Shown piece after piece: positions 8,980 to 17,952 of a stretch of DNA of 64,000 bases (its first letter is position 1; the number at the start of each line of letters is the position of its first letter). The stretch spans positions 62,001 through 126,000 of the forward strand of contig JANQPQ010000044.1 in the NCBI GenBank assembly GCA_028285445.1, given 5' to 3'. Below the pieces are notes generated by a model. It ran no database searches, had not been told where the DNA came from, and saw only the letters and a list, made by a program, of their open reading frames with translations. Made by a program: the position numbers and the translations under genes. This stretch comes from Cyclobacteriaceae bacterium (GTDB lineage Bacteria > Bacteroidota > Bacteroidia > Cytophagales > Cyclobacteriaceae).

Positions 8980-10006
8980 CAGTACTAATGTTCAATTCAG
9001 GAGATAATTCTGATCTGTATTCATTTGCTGCTGATTCAAATTTCTTAACAGTATCTTCCAGGGAAAGTTCTGATTTGCCCCCAGCTGCGTTTTTGTGGCC
9101 GCCTCCTTCGAAATGCTTTCGTGCAAACTCATTCACTGAAAAGTCGCCAACAGAACGAAAGGACATTTTTACCATTACAGAACGATCGATAATTACCGCT
9201 GCCATTTTGATTCCAGCGATAGATAAGGCATAATTAACCAGGCCTTCAGTATCTCCGGTTTGGCTGTTGAATCTGTTCAGATCCTCCCGGGTAATTGCAA
9301 AATAGGCAGTTGAAAGGTCTTTGAGTACGGTTAATCTCTCGGTTAGGGCGAATCCTATGAACTTTAACCTATTGAGGGAATTGTTATCATATATAAGTTT
9401 AGCTACAGCAGAAACGTCTGCACCAAGATTTATTAAATCTGCCGTTATGGTATGCACAGCAGCGCTGGTGCTGGGATGTCTGAAGTTGCCAGTATCCGTC
9501 ATCAAACCCGCATAGAGAGCATTGGCAATATTGGCATCAATTAACTCTCTGTCCCCCAAACCCACAATTAGCTCATACACCAACTCAGCTGTCGCAGCTG
9601 CACCAGTATCCGAAAACTCAAAATCTGCAAAGTGGTCAGGTTCAAGATGATGATCGACAAGTACCTTGGTTGTATCTGAGTTGGCTATTATAGGGCCAAG
9701 CTCGTTAATTCTATCAAGGCTATTGAAGTCGAGGCAAAAAACCACGTCTGAGCTATTCACTATATCAGCACTGAGTGATTCATTCCCTTCATTAAACACA
9801 ATTACCTTGTCGTTACCACTCATCCATGCAAGGAAGTTCGGGTAATCCGTAGGGCTAATCACGGTTACTTCGTGTCCTTTTTTCTCCAAGAAAGCTGCCA
9901 ACCCTAATGACGAACCTAATGCGTCTGCATCTGGCTTGTGGTGGGTTACTATCGTAATTTTCTTTGGAGAATCTAAAAGCGCCTTAAACGCCTGACTTAT
10001 TTCCAT
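8972..10006 (-). CDS. nrnA: DHH/DHHA1 phosphoesterase, NrnA-type oligoribonuclease/pAp phosphatase
   Basis: Cleaves short RNA oligonucleotides and, in characterised NrnA proteins, 3'-phosphoadenosine 5'-phosphate. It has 344 aa. The N-terminal DHH domain shows THHKPDADALGSS (about 20-32), FCLDFNSLDR and VLVDHHLEPD, which supply the Mn-binding Asp/His residues; the C-terminal DHHA1 domain has the substrate motif GGGHKNAAGG. It is the promoter-proximal gene of the long minus-strand string. Close relatives are linked to gliding-associated FKBP genes in other Bacteroidota as I recall, but that is from memory. Confidence 0.93.
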   Translation of the reverse strand: MEISQAFKALLDSPKKITIVTHHKPDADALGSSLGLAAFLEKKGHEVTVISPTDYPNFLAWMSGNDKVIVFNEGNESLSADIVNSSDVVFCLDFNSLDRINELGPIIANSDTTKVLVDHHLEPDHFADFEFSDTGAAATAELVYELIVGLGDRELIDANIANALYAGLMTDTGNFRHPSTSAAVHTITADLINLGADVSAVAKLIYDNNSLNRLKFIGFALTERLTVLKDLSTAYFAITREDLNRFNSQTGDTEGLVNYALSIAGIKMAAVIIDRSVMVKMSFRSVGDFSVNEFARKHFEGGGHKNAAGGKSELSLEDTVKKFESAANEYRSELSPELNISTDA

Positions 10007-10016
10007 TCCAATTTAT

Positions 10017-10033
10017 CCCCCGTAGGATGGGGG
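10017..10033 (-). promoter_or_regulatory. GC-rich hairpin in the nrnA leader
   Basis: CCCCC (10017-10021) and GGGGG (10029-10033) can pair around a 7-nt loop. On the minus strand this places a G-rich arm about 11-15 bases before the nrnA start codon at 10006. It could mask or present the ribosome-binding region. Seen in sequence; function inferred. Confidence 0.4.
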
Positions 10034-10169
10034 TCGCAGTCTGTTGAAGTGCAAAAATGATAAAAAATGATAATATGGGCTACACCCAATGCGGTAATTT
10101 TTCTTGATGAGCCGGCAGGGGTTTCCAGCAATATTCGCTCATAGCAAGCCAGCTTTGAGCATTATGTTC

Positions 10170-10177
10170 TATTTTTG
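10170..10177 (+). promoter_or_regulatory. Candidate -7 element of the ndk promoter
   Basis: TATTTTTG matches the Bacteroidota -7 consensus TAnnTTTG and lies 28 bases before the ndk ATG. The only nearby TTTG (10154-10157) is 12 bases upstream, which is shorter than the usual 17-23 gap, so the -33 element is uncertain. Confidence 0.4.
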
Positions 10178-10205
10178 CGGCTTAAATCTGTGACTTAAAA
10201 AAGAG

Positions 10206-10625
10206 ATGTCTGGAAATAGAACATTCACCATGATCAAGCCCGATGCCGTAGCGGCGGGCAATACAGGAGCAATTACAAAGATGATCGAAGAGGCCGGCTT
10301 TAGAATAGTAGCCATGAAGAAGACAAAGCTTAGCCGGGAAAGAGCAGGCCAATTCTATGCAATTCATAAGGAAAGACCCTTCTATGAGGATCTTTGCAAC
10401 TATATGTCTTCGGGGCCAATTATTCCGATGACATTAGAAAAGGAAAACGCTGTGGAAGATTTTAGAACTTTGATTGGCGCCACCAACCCTCAGGAAGCAG
10501 CGGAAGGAACTATCCGCAAACTTTTCGCGACCTCAATTGAGGCCAACGCGATACACGGTTCCGACTCGGATGAAAATGCCGAAATCGAAAGTAATTTCTT
10601 TTTCAGCAGAACTGAGCAGTTTTAA
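10206..10625 (+). CDS. ndk: Nucleoside diphosphate kinase
   Basis: Transfers the gamma phosphate from ATP to NDPs through a phosphohistidine, balancing NTP and dNTP pools. The 139-aa length is typical. It has FTMIKPDAV near the N terminus and the active-site signature NAIHGSDS with the catalytic His at residue 117. It is divergent from nrnA across a 199-base gap and converges on scpA with a 9-base gap. Confidence 0.98.
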   Translation: MSGNRTFTMIKPDAVAAGNTGAITKMIEEAGFRIVAMKKTKLSRERAGQFYAIHKERPFYEDLCNYMSSGPIIPMTLEKENAVEDFRTLIGATNPQEAAEGTIRKLFATSIEANAIHGSDSDENAEIESNFFFSRTEQF

Positions 10626-10634
10626 AGTGGTTAG

Positions 10635-11369
10635 TTAAGGCAACTTCTCAATCCAGAAGTTGTTAAAGCCTTCGCCCAGGCTAAGGGTTATTATTCTTGC
10701 CTGAAGCAATTCAAGTATTGCCAGGAAGTTGAAGATTGCGGCAATCTTCACCGGATTGTCGTCAAGTATATCTGTAAAAGATAGCTTCTTCTTTGCGGTG
10801 AGAAAATTGAGTAAATGCTTTCGTTGGCCCTGAATGGTATAAGGATACTGTACTACCTTGTGTGTCGGTTTATTCTGCTCATCCTCATATCTGGCAACAA
10901 CTTTTTGGAAGACCTTCAGAAGTTTATAGAGATCCAGGTCCTGCATCTCCCAATCGACATTTGCCTTCTCAGATAAGCCCCTTATTTCGCGAACAATATT
11001 ACCTCGTCTCTCCAGCTGTTGCCGTTCCCCTTCAAGGGCTGACAAGTCTTCAATAATTGACTTGTACTTCTTGTACTCCAGCAAATGCTTAACTAATTCA
11101 TCTCTGGGATCTATCTCATTCCCCTCGTCATCTAAAACAGGGCGCGGCAATAGCATTTTGGCCTTTATACGCATCAATGTAGCCGCTACCAATATAAATT
11201 CGCTGGCCACCTCAATGTTCATTTCCTCCAAATGGTGTAAATAATCAAGGAAATCGTTGGTTACTTGCGAAATCGGAATGTCATAAATATCCAGTTCGTC
11301 CCGTTCAATAAAGAACAATAACAGGTCGAAGGGGCCTTCAAAAAGTGGTAATTTGATTTCGAAACTCAA
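10635..11369 (-). CDS. scpA: Segregation and condensation protein A
   Basis: Kleisin subunit of the SMC-ScpAB condensin that compacts and segregates chromosomes. It has 244 aa. The family start is clear: FEGPFDLLLFFIERDELDIYDIPI, split here as an N-terminal winged region that contacts SMC, followed by ATLMRIKAKMLLPRP. The C-terminal winged helix has IFNFLAILELLQARII. Its partner scpB lies about 43 kb away in this window rather than adjacent. The start codon is 19 bases from a TATTTTTG promoter element on the minus strand. Confidence 0.95.
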   Translation of the reverse strand: MSFEIKLPLFEGPFDLLLFFIERDELDIYDIPISQVTNDFLDYLHHLEEMNIEVASEFILVAATLMRIKAKMLLPRPVLDDEGNEIDPRDELVKHLLEYKKYKSIIEDLSALEGERQQLERRGNIVREIRGLSEKANVDWEMQDLDLYKLLKVFQKVVARYEDEQNKPTHKVVQYPYTIQGQRKHLLNFLTAKKKLSFTDILDDNPVKIAAIFNFLAILELLQARIITLSLGEGFNNFWIEKLP

Positions 11370-11387
11370 TGAATACGGATTTCGATC

Positions 11388-11395
11388 AAAAATAG
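11388..11395 (-). promoter_or_regulatory. Candidate -7 element of the scpA promoter
   Basis: Read on the minus strand this is TATTTTTG, a full match to TAnnTTTG, 18 bases before the scpA start codon. No convincing TTG is seen 17-23 bases further upstream. Confidence 0.4.
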
Positions 11396-11433
11396 ATAAA
11401 ATTCCAATTAACCTATTTAACAGTCAAAAATTG

Positions 11434-11441
11434 TATTTTTG
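11434..11441 (+). promoter_or_regulatory. Candidate -7 element of the dxs promoter
   Basis: TATTTTTG again matches TAnnTTTG, here 94 bases before the dxs ATG. The dxs gene also has an unusually good AAGAGGA ribosome-binding sequence (about 11526-11532) for this genome. No clear -33 element is visible. Confidence 0.35.
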
Positions 11442-11535
11442 CCACACTACGAGGCCAAACAGACAGTTCACAATTCTTGTAAAACTTTTTAATCTGGTCA
11501 TTGTTTCTTAACATAAGCCATAATTAAGAGGATCA

Positions 11536-13458
11536 ATGCTTATCAAACCCGGCCCTTTACTAGCCCAAATAGATTCACCCGACGACCTCAAAAAGCTTCC
11601 CCCAAAAGATTTGGTGAAGCTCTGCGACGAATTACGACAGTACATTGTTGATAATGTTTCCGTCTATGGCGGTCATTTTGGCGCCAGCCTTGGGGTAGTT
11701 GAGTTAACGGTGGCCCTGCACTATGTTTTTAACACGCCTCATGATCAGTTGGTCTGGGATGTGGGGCATCAGGCCTATGGTCACAAAATACTAACGGGCC
11801 GTAAAGAGACTTTCCACACCAACCGGATGTACAAAGGCTTATCTGGATTTCCGAAGAGAAAGGAAAGTGAGTATGACGCATTTGGGGTTGGTCATTCGTC
11901 TACATCTATATCTGCAGCACTTGGCATGGCAATGGCCTCAAAACACAAGGGCTTGGATGAAAAGCAGCACATCGCTGTTATTGGAGATGGAGCTATGACG
12001 GGAGGAATTTCCTTTGAGGGTATGAATCATGCCGGAGTTTCTAACTCCAACATCCTGATCATTCTTAATGACAACTGCATGTCCATTGATCCCAATGTGG
12101 GGGCGCTAAAAGATTATCTGACCGACATTACTACTTCACCGACTTATAACAAGTTGAAGGATGAGGTTTGGAATATTCTAGGCAAAATCAGCAAGTTTGG
12201 AAAGAATGCACAGGAGGTAGTTTCCGGAGTTGAAAATAGTATTAAGACATTTTTGCTAAAGCAAAGTAATCTCTTCGAGTCACTTAACCTGCGTTACTTT
12301 GGCCCTATTGATGGCCATGATATTAACCACCTCACAAGCGTACTCGAAGATCTAAAAGACATTAAAGGGCCGAAACTTCTGCATTGCGTTACTGTAAAAG
12401 GCAAAGGGTTCCCTGAGGCCGAGAAAGATCAAACTAAATGGCACGCACCAGGTAAATTCGACAAGATAACTGGCGAAATCTTCAAGAAGGCAGTTGAAAC
12501 ACCGCAGCCACCGAAATACCAGGTAGTATTTGGTGAAACTATTGTGGAGCTAGCCAAAGAAAATGATAAGATAGTTGGGGTAACGCCCGCCATGCCTTCT
12601 GGTTCTTCAATGAACATTATGATGAAGGAGATGCCAGATCGGGCATTTGATGTGGGAATTGCGGAACAACACGCGGTAACATTCTCAGCTGGCTTGGCTA
12701 CCCAAGGCTTAATACCCTTCTGCAACATTTATAGCACATTTATGCAGCGAGGGTACGACCAGGTAATTCACGATGTATGTATCCAAAATCTTCCGGTAGT
12801 TTTCTGCCTGGATCGTGCCGGTTTTGCTGGCGCTGATGGCCCCACCCATCATGGCGCCTACGATTTGGCCTACATGCGCTGTATACCTAATATGATTGTC
12901 TCTGCGCCAATGGATGAAGCTGACCTGCGAAATCTAATGTACACCTCTCAATTGCCAAGAGATGGGCAAGCGTTCACAATCAGATATCCGCGCGGACAAG
13001 GCGTTATGCCTGAATGGCGCACGGAGATGAAGGAAATACCCATTGGTGAGGGCCGAAAAATTAAGGAGGGTAATGACCTTGCCATTCTTACAATTGGTCA
13101 CATCGGTAACTATGCCATTGACGCCTGCGATATGTTAGCTGCGGAAGGTGTTGATGCTGCCCACTATGATATGCGTTTTGTGAAGCCATTGGATGAAGAA
13201 CTACTACATGAAATTGGCCAGCGCTTTGACAAAGTGATTACTGTTGAAGATGGCTGCATTATAGGTGGCTTTGGCAGTGCAGTTTTGGAGTTTATGGCTG
13301 ACAAAGGCTACCAACCGCAAATCACACGGATGGGAATTCCCGATGAGATTATTGAACACGGTTCTCAAATGGAACTACATACCGAGTGTGGTTTTCATCC
13401 GGAGGGAATTTTTGAGACCGCCATGCAAGTACTTGCTGTGGCGGGAAAAACACGTTAG
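11536..13458 (+). CDS. dxs: 1-deoxy-D-xylulose-5-phosphate synthase
   Basis: First enzyme of the MEP isoprenoid pathway: condenses pyruvate and glyceraldehyde-3-phosphate with thiamine diphosphate. It has 640 aa, the full family length. It shows GGHFGASLG (His47), VWDVGHQAYGHK (His78), the thiamine-diphosphate/Mg motif GDGAMTGG (about 148-155) followed by NDN, and the transketolase-like domain with DRAGFAGADGPTHHGAYD. Its TAG stop overlaps the GTG start of the next hydrolase gene by one base, so the two are probably coupled. It implies isoprenoid (menaquinone, carotenoid) synthesis via MEP. Confidence 0.98.
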   Translation: MLIKPGPLLAQIDSPDDLKKLPPKDLVKLCDELRQYIVDNVSVYGGHFGASLGVVELTVALHYVFNTPHDQLVWDVGHQAYGHKILTGRKETFHTNRMYKGLSGFPKRKESEYDAFGVGHSSTSISAALGMAMASKHKGLDEKQHIAVIGDGAMTGGISFEGMNHAGVSNSNILIILNDNCMSIDPNVGALKDYLTDITTSPTYNKLKDEVWNILGKISKFGKNAQEVVSGVENSIKTFLLKQSNLFESLNLRYFGPIDGHDINHLTSVLEDLKDIKGPKLLHCVTVKGKGFPEAEKDQTKWHAPGKFDKITGEIFKKAVETPQPPKYQVVFGETIVELAKENDKIVGVTPAMPSGSSMNIMMKEMPDRAFDVGIAEQHAVTFSAGLATQGLIPFCNIYSTFMQRGYDQVIHDVCIQNLPVVFCLDRAGFAGADGPTHHGAYDLAYMRCIPNMIVSAPMDEADLRNLMYTSQLPRDGQAFTIRYPRGQGVMPEWRTEMKEIPIGEGRKIKEGNDLAILTIGHIGNYAIDACDMLAAEGVDAAHYDMRFVKPLDEELLHEIGQRFDKVITVEDGCIIGGFGSAVLEFMADKGYQPQITRMGIPDEIIEHGSQMELHTECGFHPEGIFETAMQVLAVAGKTR

Positions 13459-14231
13459 TGACAATCAATCACGTTAATGATGGTAAGGGACCACCAGTGG
13501 TTCTACTTCATGGTTTCTGCGAGACCCTTCATATCTGGGATGATCTTATCGAAAAACTCGCTGCCAAATACTCCGTTTGGGCAATCGACTTACCCGGCTT
13601 TGGCAATTCTCCTTCAATCTCCCCTCTAACTATAGACCTGGCAGCAGGCCAGATTCAGTCTTTTTTGCGTGATAAGAATATTGAAAGCTACACTGCCATT
13701 GGTCATTCCCTGGGAGGGTATGTTGCTCTTGCTTTGGCAGAAAAATACCAACAATCGTTGCAGGGGTTAGTTTTGCTCAATTCGACTTGCTTCGCTGATT
13801 CTCCGGAAAAGAAAGAAATACGGGATAAGACGATTGAATTCATTAACAGAAACGGCATGGAGGCCTTTGCTGACAACTTTGTTCCTAATCTCTTTCGCCA
13901 GCAGGCTAACGAAAGTATGGCTGATAAAATTCAGACTGTAAGTAATATGGTGACTCAGTCTTCAACAGATGCGGTAGTGTCCTACACAGCCGCCATGAGG
14001 GACAGGCCAGATCGAAGCCATATTCTGGCTAGAACTTCCCGGCCGATATTGGTTTTGGCCGGGGAGGAGGATATTGTTGTTCCGAGAGATGCCAACCTTG
14101 AGATGCAGCAATTGTCAGAACTGGTTACTCTGGAATTTTTGGAGAATACTGGCCATATGGGGATGTATGAGAACCCAGATCAGAGCCTTGACTTGCTCCA
14201 AACGTATTTGGATATAGTAACTACTAAATAG
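13458..14231 (+). CDS. Alpha/beta-fold hydrolase
   Basis: 257 aa, no signal peptide, cytoplasmic. The fold is clear: VVLLHGF near residue 15, the nucleophile elbow GHSLGG with Ser84, an acid in GEEDIVV (Asp205) and the His in NTGHMGMYENP (His233). The GTG start (13458) shares a base with the dxs stop (TAGTG); the coupling is the reason for this choice, as no ATG lies nearby. Substrate unknown; esterases and C-C hydrolases have the same layout. Confidence 0.88.
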   Translation: MTINHVNDGKGPPVVLLHGFCETLHIWDDLIEKLAAKYSVWAIDLPGFGNSPSISPLTIDLAAGQIQSFLRDKNIESYTAIGHSLGGYVALALAEKYQQSLQGLVLLNSTCFADSPEKKEIRDKTIEFINRNGMEAFADNFVPNLFRQQANESMADKIQTVSNMVTQSSTDAVVSYTAAMRDRPDRSHILARTSRPILVLAGEEDIVVPRDANLEMQQLSELVTLEFLENTGHMGMYENPDQSLDLLQTYLDIVTTK

Positions 14232-14293
14232 GAAATCCTCATTTGGTTTGCAGTCATTTCTTACCTTTACTGCAGTATAAGTAAGGCTAAGAC

Positions 14294-15049
14294 ATGGAGG
14301 AAGCTCCGCTGAATTTTATCGCTACATGGAACCAGATTGCCATAGGCTTAGGTGCCCTGCTTTTGGCAATTGCAATCCTAAGACTAGGCATGTACCTGGT
14401 AACTTTCGCAATTGCCAAGGGCCCCAAGTCTCGGTACGACCTGATAAGCCGCCATGAGAATGGTGCGCTCTGGGCTAGCGTTGTACTGGCATTGTTGGCG
14501 GTAGGGGCTGGAGCCAATGCTTTCATAGTACAAATAGGACCGATCTGGCTAGGTGTTAGGCTATTTCTGACGGTGATAGGCGTGACTGTAGCCCTGATTA
14601 GCCTTAGGCATTACTTCAAATTTTACTATCCATTTTCTGTTGAAAGAAGACTAAAAAAACTACGGTATCAACCTCGGGTTTCGCCAAAAAGCAAACAGCC
14701 TATGAAGCTACTTAGTGAAGCGGAAGAGGACGTTTATCTTGATGAGGGAATGCAAGCTGAAGAAAATATATTTTCAGTAGACTATGACGTTTGGCTTGAC
14801 GAAGAAACTGGTTATACACAAGTTGAAAAGTACGCCGGCCATCTGCATGCCGCGCATTGCCCTGATTGTGATTATCTAACCTACAAGGTGGTTAAGGAAG
14901 AGATTTTGCAGCACCCCTCTGCGGCATCCAGCGGTGAATTGGCGAAGTACTACAAATGTGGATACTGCGGTTACAAAGACATTCAGCACTTTAAAATTGC
15001 TAAGACTAAGGAAGAAGATCTGGATCCTCAGTCGAATGAAAGTTTCTAG
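14294..15049 (+). CDS. Membrane protein with C-terminal zinc ribbon, unknown function
   Basis: 251 aa. Three hydrophobic spans (about 12-40, 57-78, 83-105) are followed by a basic segment, an acidic stretch and a C-terminal zinc-ribbon-like module with CPDC (189-192) and CGYC (222-225). The spans vaguely recall DUF350 proteins but I cannot confirm that. The cytoplasmic ribbon could bind a protein or nucleic acid. It stands 62 bases after the hydrolase gene and converges on the aldehyde dehydrogenase gene. Function not known. Confidence 0.75.
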   Translation: MEEAPLNFIATWNQIAIGLGALLLAIAILRLGMYLVTFAIAKGPKSRYDLISRHENGALWASVVLALLAVGAGANAFIVQIGPIWLGVRLFLTVIGVTVALISLRHYFKFYYPFSVERRLKKLRYQPRVSPKSKQPMKLLSEAEEDVYLDEGMQAEENIFSVDYDVWLDEETGYTQVEKYAGHLHAAHCPDCDYLTYKVVKEEILQHPSAASSGELAKYYKCGYCGYKDIQHFKIAKTKEEDLDPQSNESF

Positions 15050-15057
15050 AAGCAGCC

Positions 15058-16500
15058 CTAAATCTTGACGCAGACGTTCTTGGGTTCAGTAAAAAAACGC
15101 AAAGCTTCCAGGCCTCCTTCTCTTCCTACTCCAGACTGCTTCATACCACCAAATGGCGTACGAAGATCTCTCAGCAGCCAGCAGTTTATCCAAACGATTC
15201 CACTCTTTAGTCTAGCTGCAACTGTGTGAGCCCGTTTCAGGTTTTCAGTATATACGGTTGCAGAGAGGCCGTAATTGGTACTATTTGCGTATTCTATTAC
15301 TTCATCTTCACTATCGAACGGAGTCAGGGTTACAAAGGGCCCAAAAACCTCTTCTTGGTTGGTGCGGCAGGTGTGGTCCAAACCTTCGACCACTGTTGGT
15401 GCAACATAAAATCCATTATTGCAACGTCCGTTTAGCTTTACTTGCTCGCCACCTGCTAAAATAGTTCCGCCCTCCTCTTTCGCCAGATCGATATAAGAAA
15501 GCACTTTTTCCATGTGTCCTTTTGAAACTAGTGCGCCTACTTTCGTGCCGTCTTCCAATGGGTCGCCAACAGTCAATGCCTTGGTCCTCGCAACAAACTC
15601 TTCCTTAAATTTTTCATAGATAGGTCTCTCCACATATATGCGTGAACCACAGAGGCAGATCTCGCCCTGGTTTGAAAAACTGGAATGGATCGAAGTTTTA
15701 AGGGCTAAATCAAAATCACAATCAGCGAAAATGATGTTAGGGTTTTTACCACCTAATTCCAGAGATAGTTTCTTAAACATTGGTGCAGCAGTGGCAGCAA
15801 TACTTTTGCCGGTATTCGTTCCCCCGGTAAACGAAATCATCGGGATTTCAGGATGCTCTACGATTGCCTGTCCTGCTTTTGTGCCAAGACCATGCACAAT
15901 GTTTAAAACTCCTGCCGGCAGACCGGCTTCAATACATAATGCAGATAGCAAATAAGCCGTCATCGGTGTGAGTTCGGATGGCTTTGCTACCACCGTATTA
16001 CCAGCAGCCAGGGCTGGAGCAATTTTCCAGGTAAATAAATAAAGCGGAAGGTTCCAGGGAGAAATGCAGCCTGCAACACCCACCGGAGAACGCTGGGTAT
16101 AATTTATTGCCTCATCTCCCATCATATGCGATTCGGAAGAAAAATGCACAATGGCCGTAGCGAAGAAGCGAAAATTTGCCGAGGCTCTTGGTATATCAAC
16201 ACGGCCAGCCAATTTTAGGGGCTTACCGTTATCAACACTTTCTGCCATGGCAAGCTTTTCATGATTCTGATCTATGAGATCTGCCACCGCAAGTAGGTGT
16301 TTTGATCGCTCTTCATTACTTAAGGAAGACCAGGAGGCAAAAGCCTCCTTAGCTGCCTTAGTAGCGGCTTCAATATCGGTAGCATCAGAATCAGGTATTT
16401 GACCATAGACTTCCCCTGTGGCGGGATTCACATTGTCAAGGTATTGACCTGCGGCAGGCTCTACTAACTTCCCTCCTATGTAATTTCGTATTGTTTCCAT
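15058..16500 (-). CDS. Aldehyde dehydrogenase, probable 2-aminomuconate-6-semialdehyde dehydrogenase
   Basis: NAD-dependent oxidation of a muconic semialdehyde, the step after ACMS decarboxylase in kynurenine catabolism. The ATG at 16500 (480 aa, METIRNYIGGK) is chosen because the open frame upstream reads into the preceding SDR gene. Family features: NPATGEVYGQIP, the SPWNLPLYLF cofactor segment, SFTGGTNTGK (coenzyme binding), LELGGKNPN (general base Glu) and GEICLCGSR with the catalytic Cys. It lies 7 bases after the SDR gene and opposite the HAO-ACMSD arm; context gives the substrate. A 2-hydroxymuconate-semialdehyde dehydrogenase is the main alternative. Confidence 0.88.
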   Translation of the reverse strand: METIRNYIGGKLVEPAAGQYLDNVNPATGEVYGQIPDSDATDIEAATKAAKEAFASWSSLSNEERSKHLLAVADLIDQNHEKLAMAESVDNGKPLKLAGRVDIPRASANFRFFATAIVHFSSESHMMGDEAINYTQRSPVGVAGCISPWNLPLYLFTWKIAPALAAGNTVVAKPSELTPMTAYLLSALCIEAGLPAGVLNIVHGLGTKAGQAIVEHPEIPMISFTGGTNTGKSIAATAAPMFKKLSLELGGKNPNIIFADCDFDLALKTSIHSSFSNQGEICLCGSRIYVERPIYEKFKEEFVARTKALTVGDPLEDGTKVGALVSKGHMEKVLSYIDLAKEEGGTILAGGEQVKLNGRCNNGFYVAPTVVEGLDHTCRTNQEEVFGPFVTLTPFDSEDEVIEYANSTNYGLSATVYTENLKRAHTVAARLKSGIVWINCWLLRDLRTPFGGMKQSGVGREGGLEALRFFTEPKNVCVKI

Positions 16501-16507
16501 AATTGAA

Positions 16508-17296
16508 TTAGATAGAAGACGTCCTGCCTCCGTCCACGGGAATGCTAACGCCATTGACATATGAGGCCGCCGGCGTGGCTAAAAATGCTGCCACTGATGC
16601 TACTTCGGAGTCCAGACCAAATCGACCGGCTGGCACCGACTTCATCATCGTATCGCTCACCTCTGAAATTGATTTCCCTTGCTGATCAGCTTTTGACTTA
16701 ATAACAAAATCCAAACGAGCTGTTTTTGTAAAACCTGGCAGCACATTGTTTACGGTAATACCATGATGCGCCAACTCAAGTGACAATGTCTTGGCCCAAC
16801 TTGCAACAGCACCCCTTGTGGTGTTCGATACCCCGAGTCCTACTATTGGTTGCCTTACCGATGTAGAAATGATGTTAACAATTCTACCGTAGGCAGCCTC
16901 CTTCATGGCTGGAAGAAGTTTTTGGACCAGCAGTTGATTGCAAACCAAGTGATTGTTAAAAGCATGCAGAAATTCTTCAATCTCAGCTTCAGCAATTGGA
17001 CCTCCTTTGGGACCACCGGTATTATTTATGAGAATTTCTGCTCTATTCCCAGCCGAGATATGACCTTCGATTACCTCCGAGAGGCTAGCCGCGTCGTCAA
17101 AATCTGCCACCAGGAATTGATGGTTCTGTTCGTTCAATGTTGGCAGTTCCTCAACTACCGTTTGCAGCCGTTGCTCATTTCTTGCCACCAGCGTTACATT
17201 CGCTCCAAGTGCGGCTAACTCCATGGCGGTTGCCTTTCCAATACCCTGGGTACTACCACAAACTATTGCTCTTTTACCGGTAAGATCGAGATCCAT
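16508..17296 (-). CDS. SDR-family protein lacking the catalytic Tyr and Lys, kynurenine cluster
   Basis: 262 aa Rossmann-fold protein with CGSTQGIG (13-20, nucleotide loop), NNTGG (91-95) and the C-terminal PGFTKTARLD. The expected active-site Tyr-x-x-x-Lys is Ser157-Asn-Thr-Thr-Arg161, 13 residues after Ser144, so Tyr and Lys are both replaced. Classical short-chain dehydrogenase chemistry is therefore unlikely as such. It is first in the minus arm, upstream of the semialdehyde dehydrogenase. It could act on a 2-aminomuconate intermediate, or be non-catalytic; this is inference from position only. Confidence 0.85.
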   Translation of the reverse strand: MDLDLTGKRAIVCGSTQGIGKATAMELAALGANVTLVARNEQRLQTVVEELPTLNEQNHQFLVADFDDAASLSEVIEGHISAGNRAEILINNTGGPKGGPIAEAEIEEFLHAFNNHLVCNQLLVQKLLPAMKEAAYGRIVNIISTSVRQPIVGLGVSNTTRGAVASWAKTLSLELAHHGITVNNVLPGFTKTARLDFVIKSKADQQGKSISEVSDTMMKSVPAGRFGLDSEVASVAAFLATPAASYVNGVSIPVDGGRTSSI

Positions 17297-17425
17297 ATTT
17301 GCTCTTTTGAAGTGTTGTAAATATAGTTAAATTGCAACCAATGCCCCTTTTTTGGGTTTATCAAACAAACTGCAAAATAGAGGCGAAAGCGCTTCCCCGA
17401 GTTTTCAAACATAAATTTTTCGGCT
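17297..17425. promoter_or_regulatory. Divergent control region of the kynurenine cluster
   Basis: The 129-base gap between the two divergent arms must hold both promoters. It contains AAGCGCTT (17387-17394), an 8-base palindrome that could be a regulator site, and TAAATTTTTC just before the HAO start, which departs from TAnnTTTG by one base but lies too close to the ATG to be convincing. No full consensus promoter is seen. Confidence 0.35.
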
Positions 17426-17944
17426 ATGCCCATTAGAAAACCATTTAGTTTTAAAAGTTGGATTGAAGAAAATAGACACCTGCTCAAACCACCTGTAGGA
17501 AATCAACAAGTATATAAGGGCAATGACGATTATATCGTAATGGTTGTTGGCGGGCCAAATACTCGCAAAGACTATCACTACAATGAAACGGAAGAATTTT
17601 TCTACCAGGTAGAAGGCAACATAGTATTGAAGATAATTGAAGATGGCGAACCAGTTGATATTCACATCAACGAAGGCGACATTTTTCTTTTGCCGCCAAA
17701 AGTTCCACATTCACCACAGCGCCCCGCGGGATCTGTGGGATTGGTGATGGAACTCTATCGGAAGCATGGAGAAAAAGATGGGTTTATGTGGTTTTGTGAA
17801 AACTGCAATAACAAGCTCTATGACGAATACTTTGATCTCACAGATATAGTTAAACAACTGCCGCCAATTATGAACAAGTTTTATGCTTCGGAAGAATTGC
17901 GGACTTGTAACAATTGCGGCACGATTATGCAGCCACCAAACTAA
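17426..17944 (+). CDS. nbaC: 3-hydroxyanthranilate 3,4-dioxygenase
   Basis: Fe(II) cupin that opens the ring of 3-hydroxyanthranilate to ACMS. The 172-aa length matches the bacterial type. Catalytic residues are in place: Arg47, His51, Glu57 ([10 protein letters not shown]), His95 and Arg99 ([11 protein letters not shown]) and Glu109; the bacterial rubredoxin-like second iron site is complete (Cys124, Cys127, Cys161, Cys164). It is followed by the decarboxylase gene after 8 bases (start at 17953), consistent with handing over the unstable product. Also called haoO or kynurenine-pathway HAO. Confidence 0.97.
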   Translation: MPIRKPFSFKSWIEENRHLLKPPVGNQQVYKGNDDYIVMVVGGPNTRKDYHYNETEEFFYQVEGNIVLKIIEDGEPVDIHINEGDIFLLPPKVPHSPQRPAGSVGLVMELYRKHGEKDGFMWFCENCNNKLYDEYFDLTDIVKQLPPIMNKFYASEELRTCNNCGTIMQPPN

Positions 17945-17952
17945 CCAGCAGA

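Noticed and set aside
10154-10157. TTTG as -33 element of ndk
   Set aside because: It lies only 12 bases before the -7 element; consensus spacing is 17-23.
16501-16560. 20-residue N-terminal extension of the aldehyde dehydrogenase
   Set aside because: It would overlap the end of the SDR gene and has no family support; the ATG at 16500 gives a standard N terminus.
17405-17710. Minus-strand open frame over the HAO gene
   Set aside because: Shadow of the strongly supported dioxygenase on the other strand; no family resemblance.
17914-17952. Upstream TTG start for ACMSD
   Set aside because: It overlaps the HAO gene and adds residues with no match to the family; the TTG at 17953 puts the HxH motif at the expected distance.
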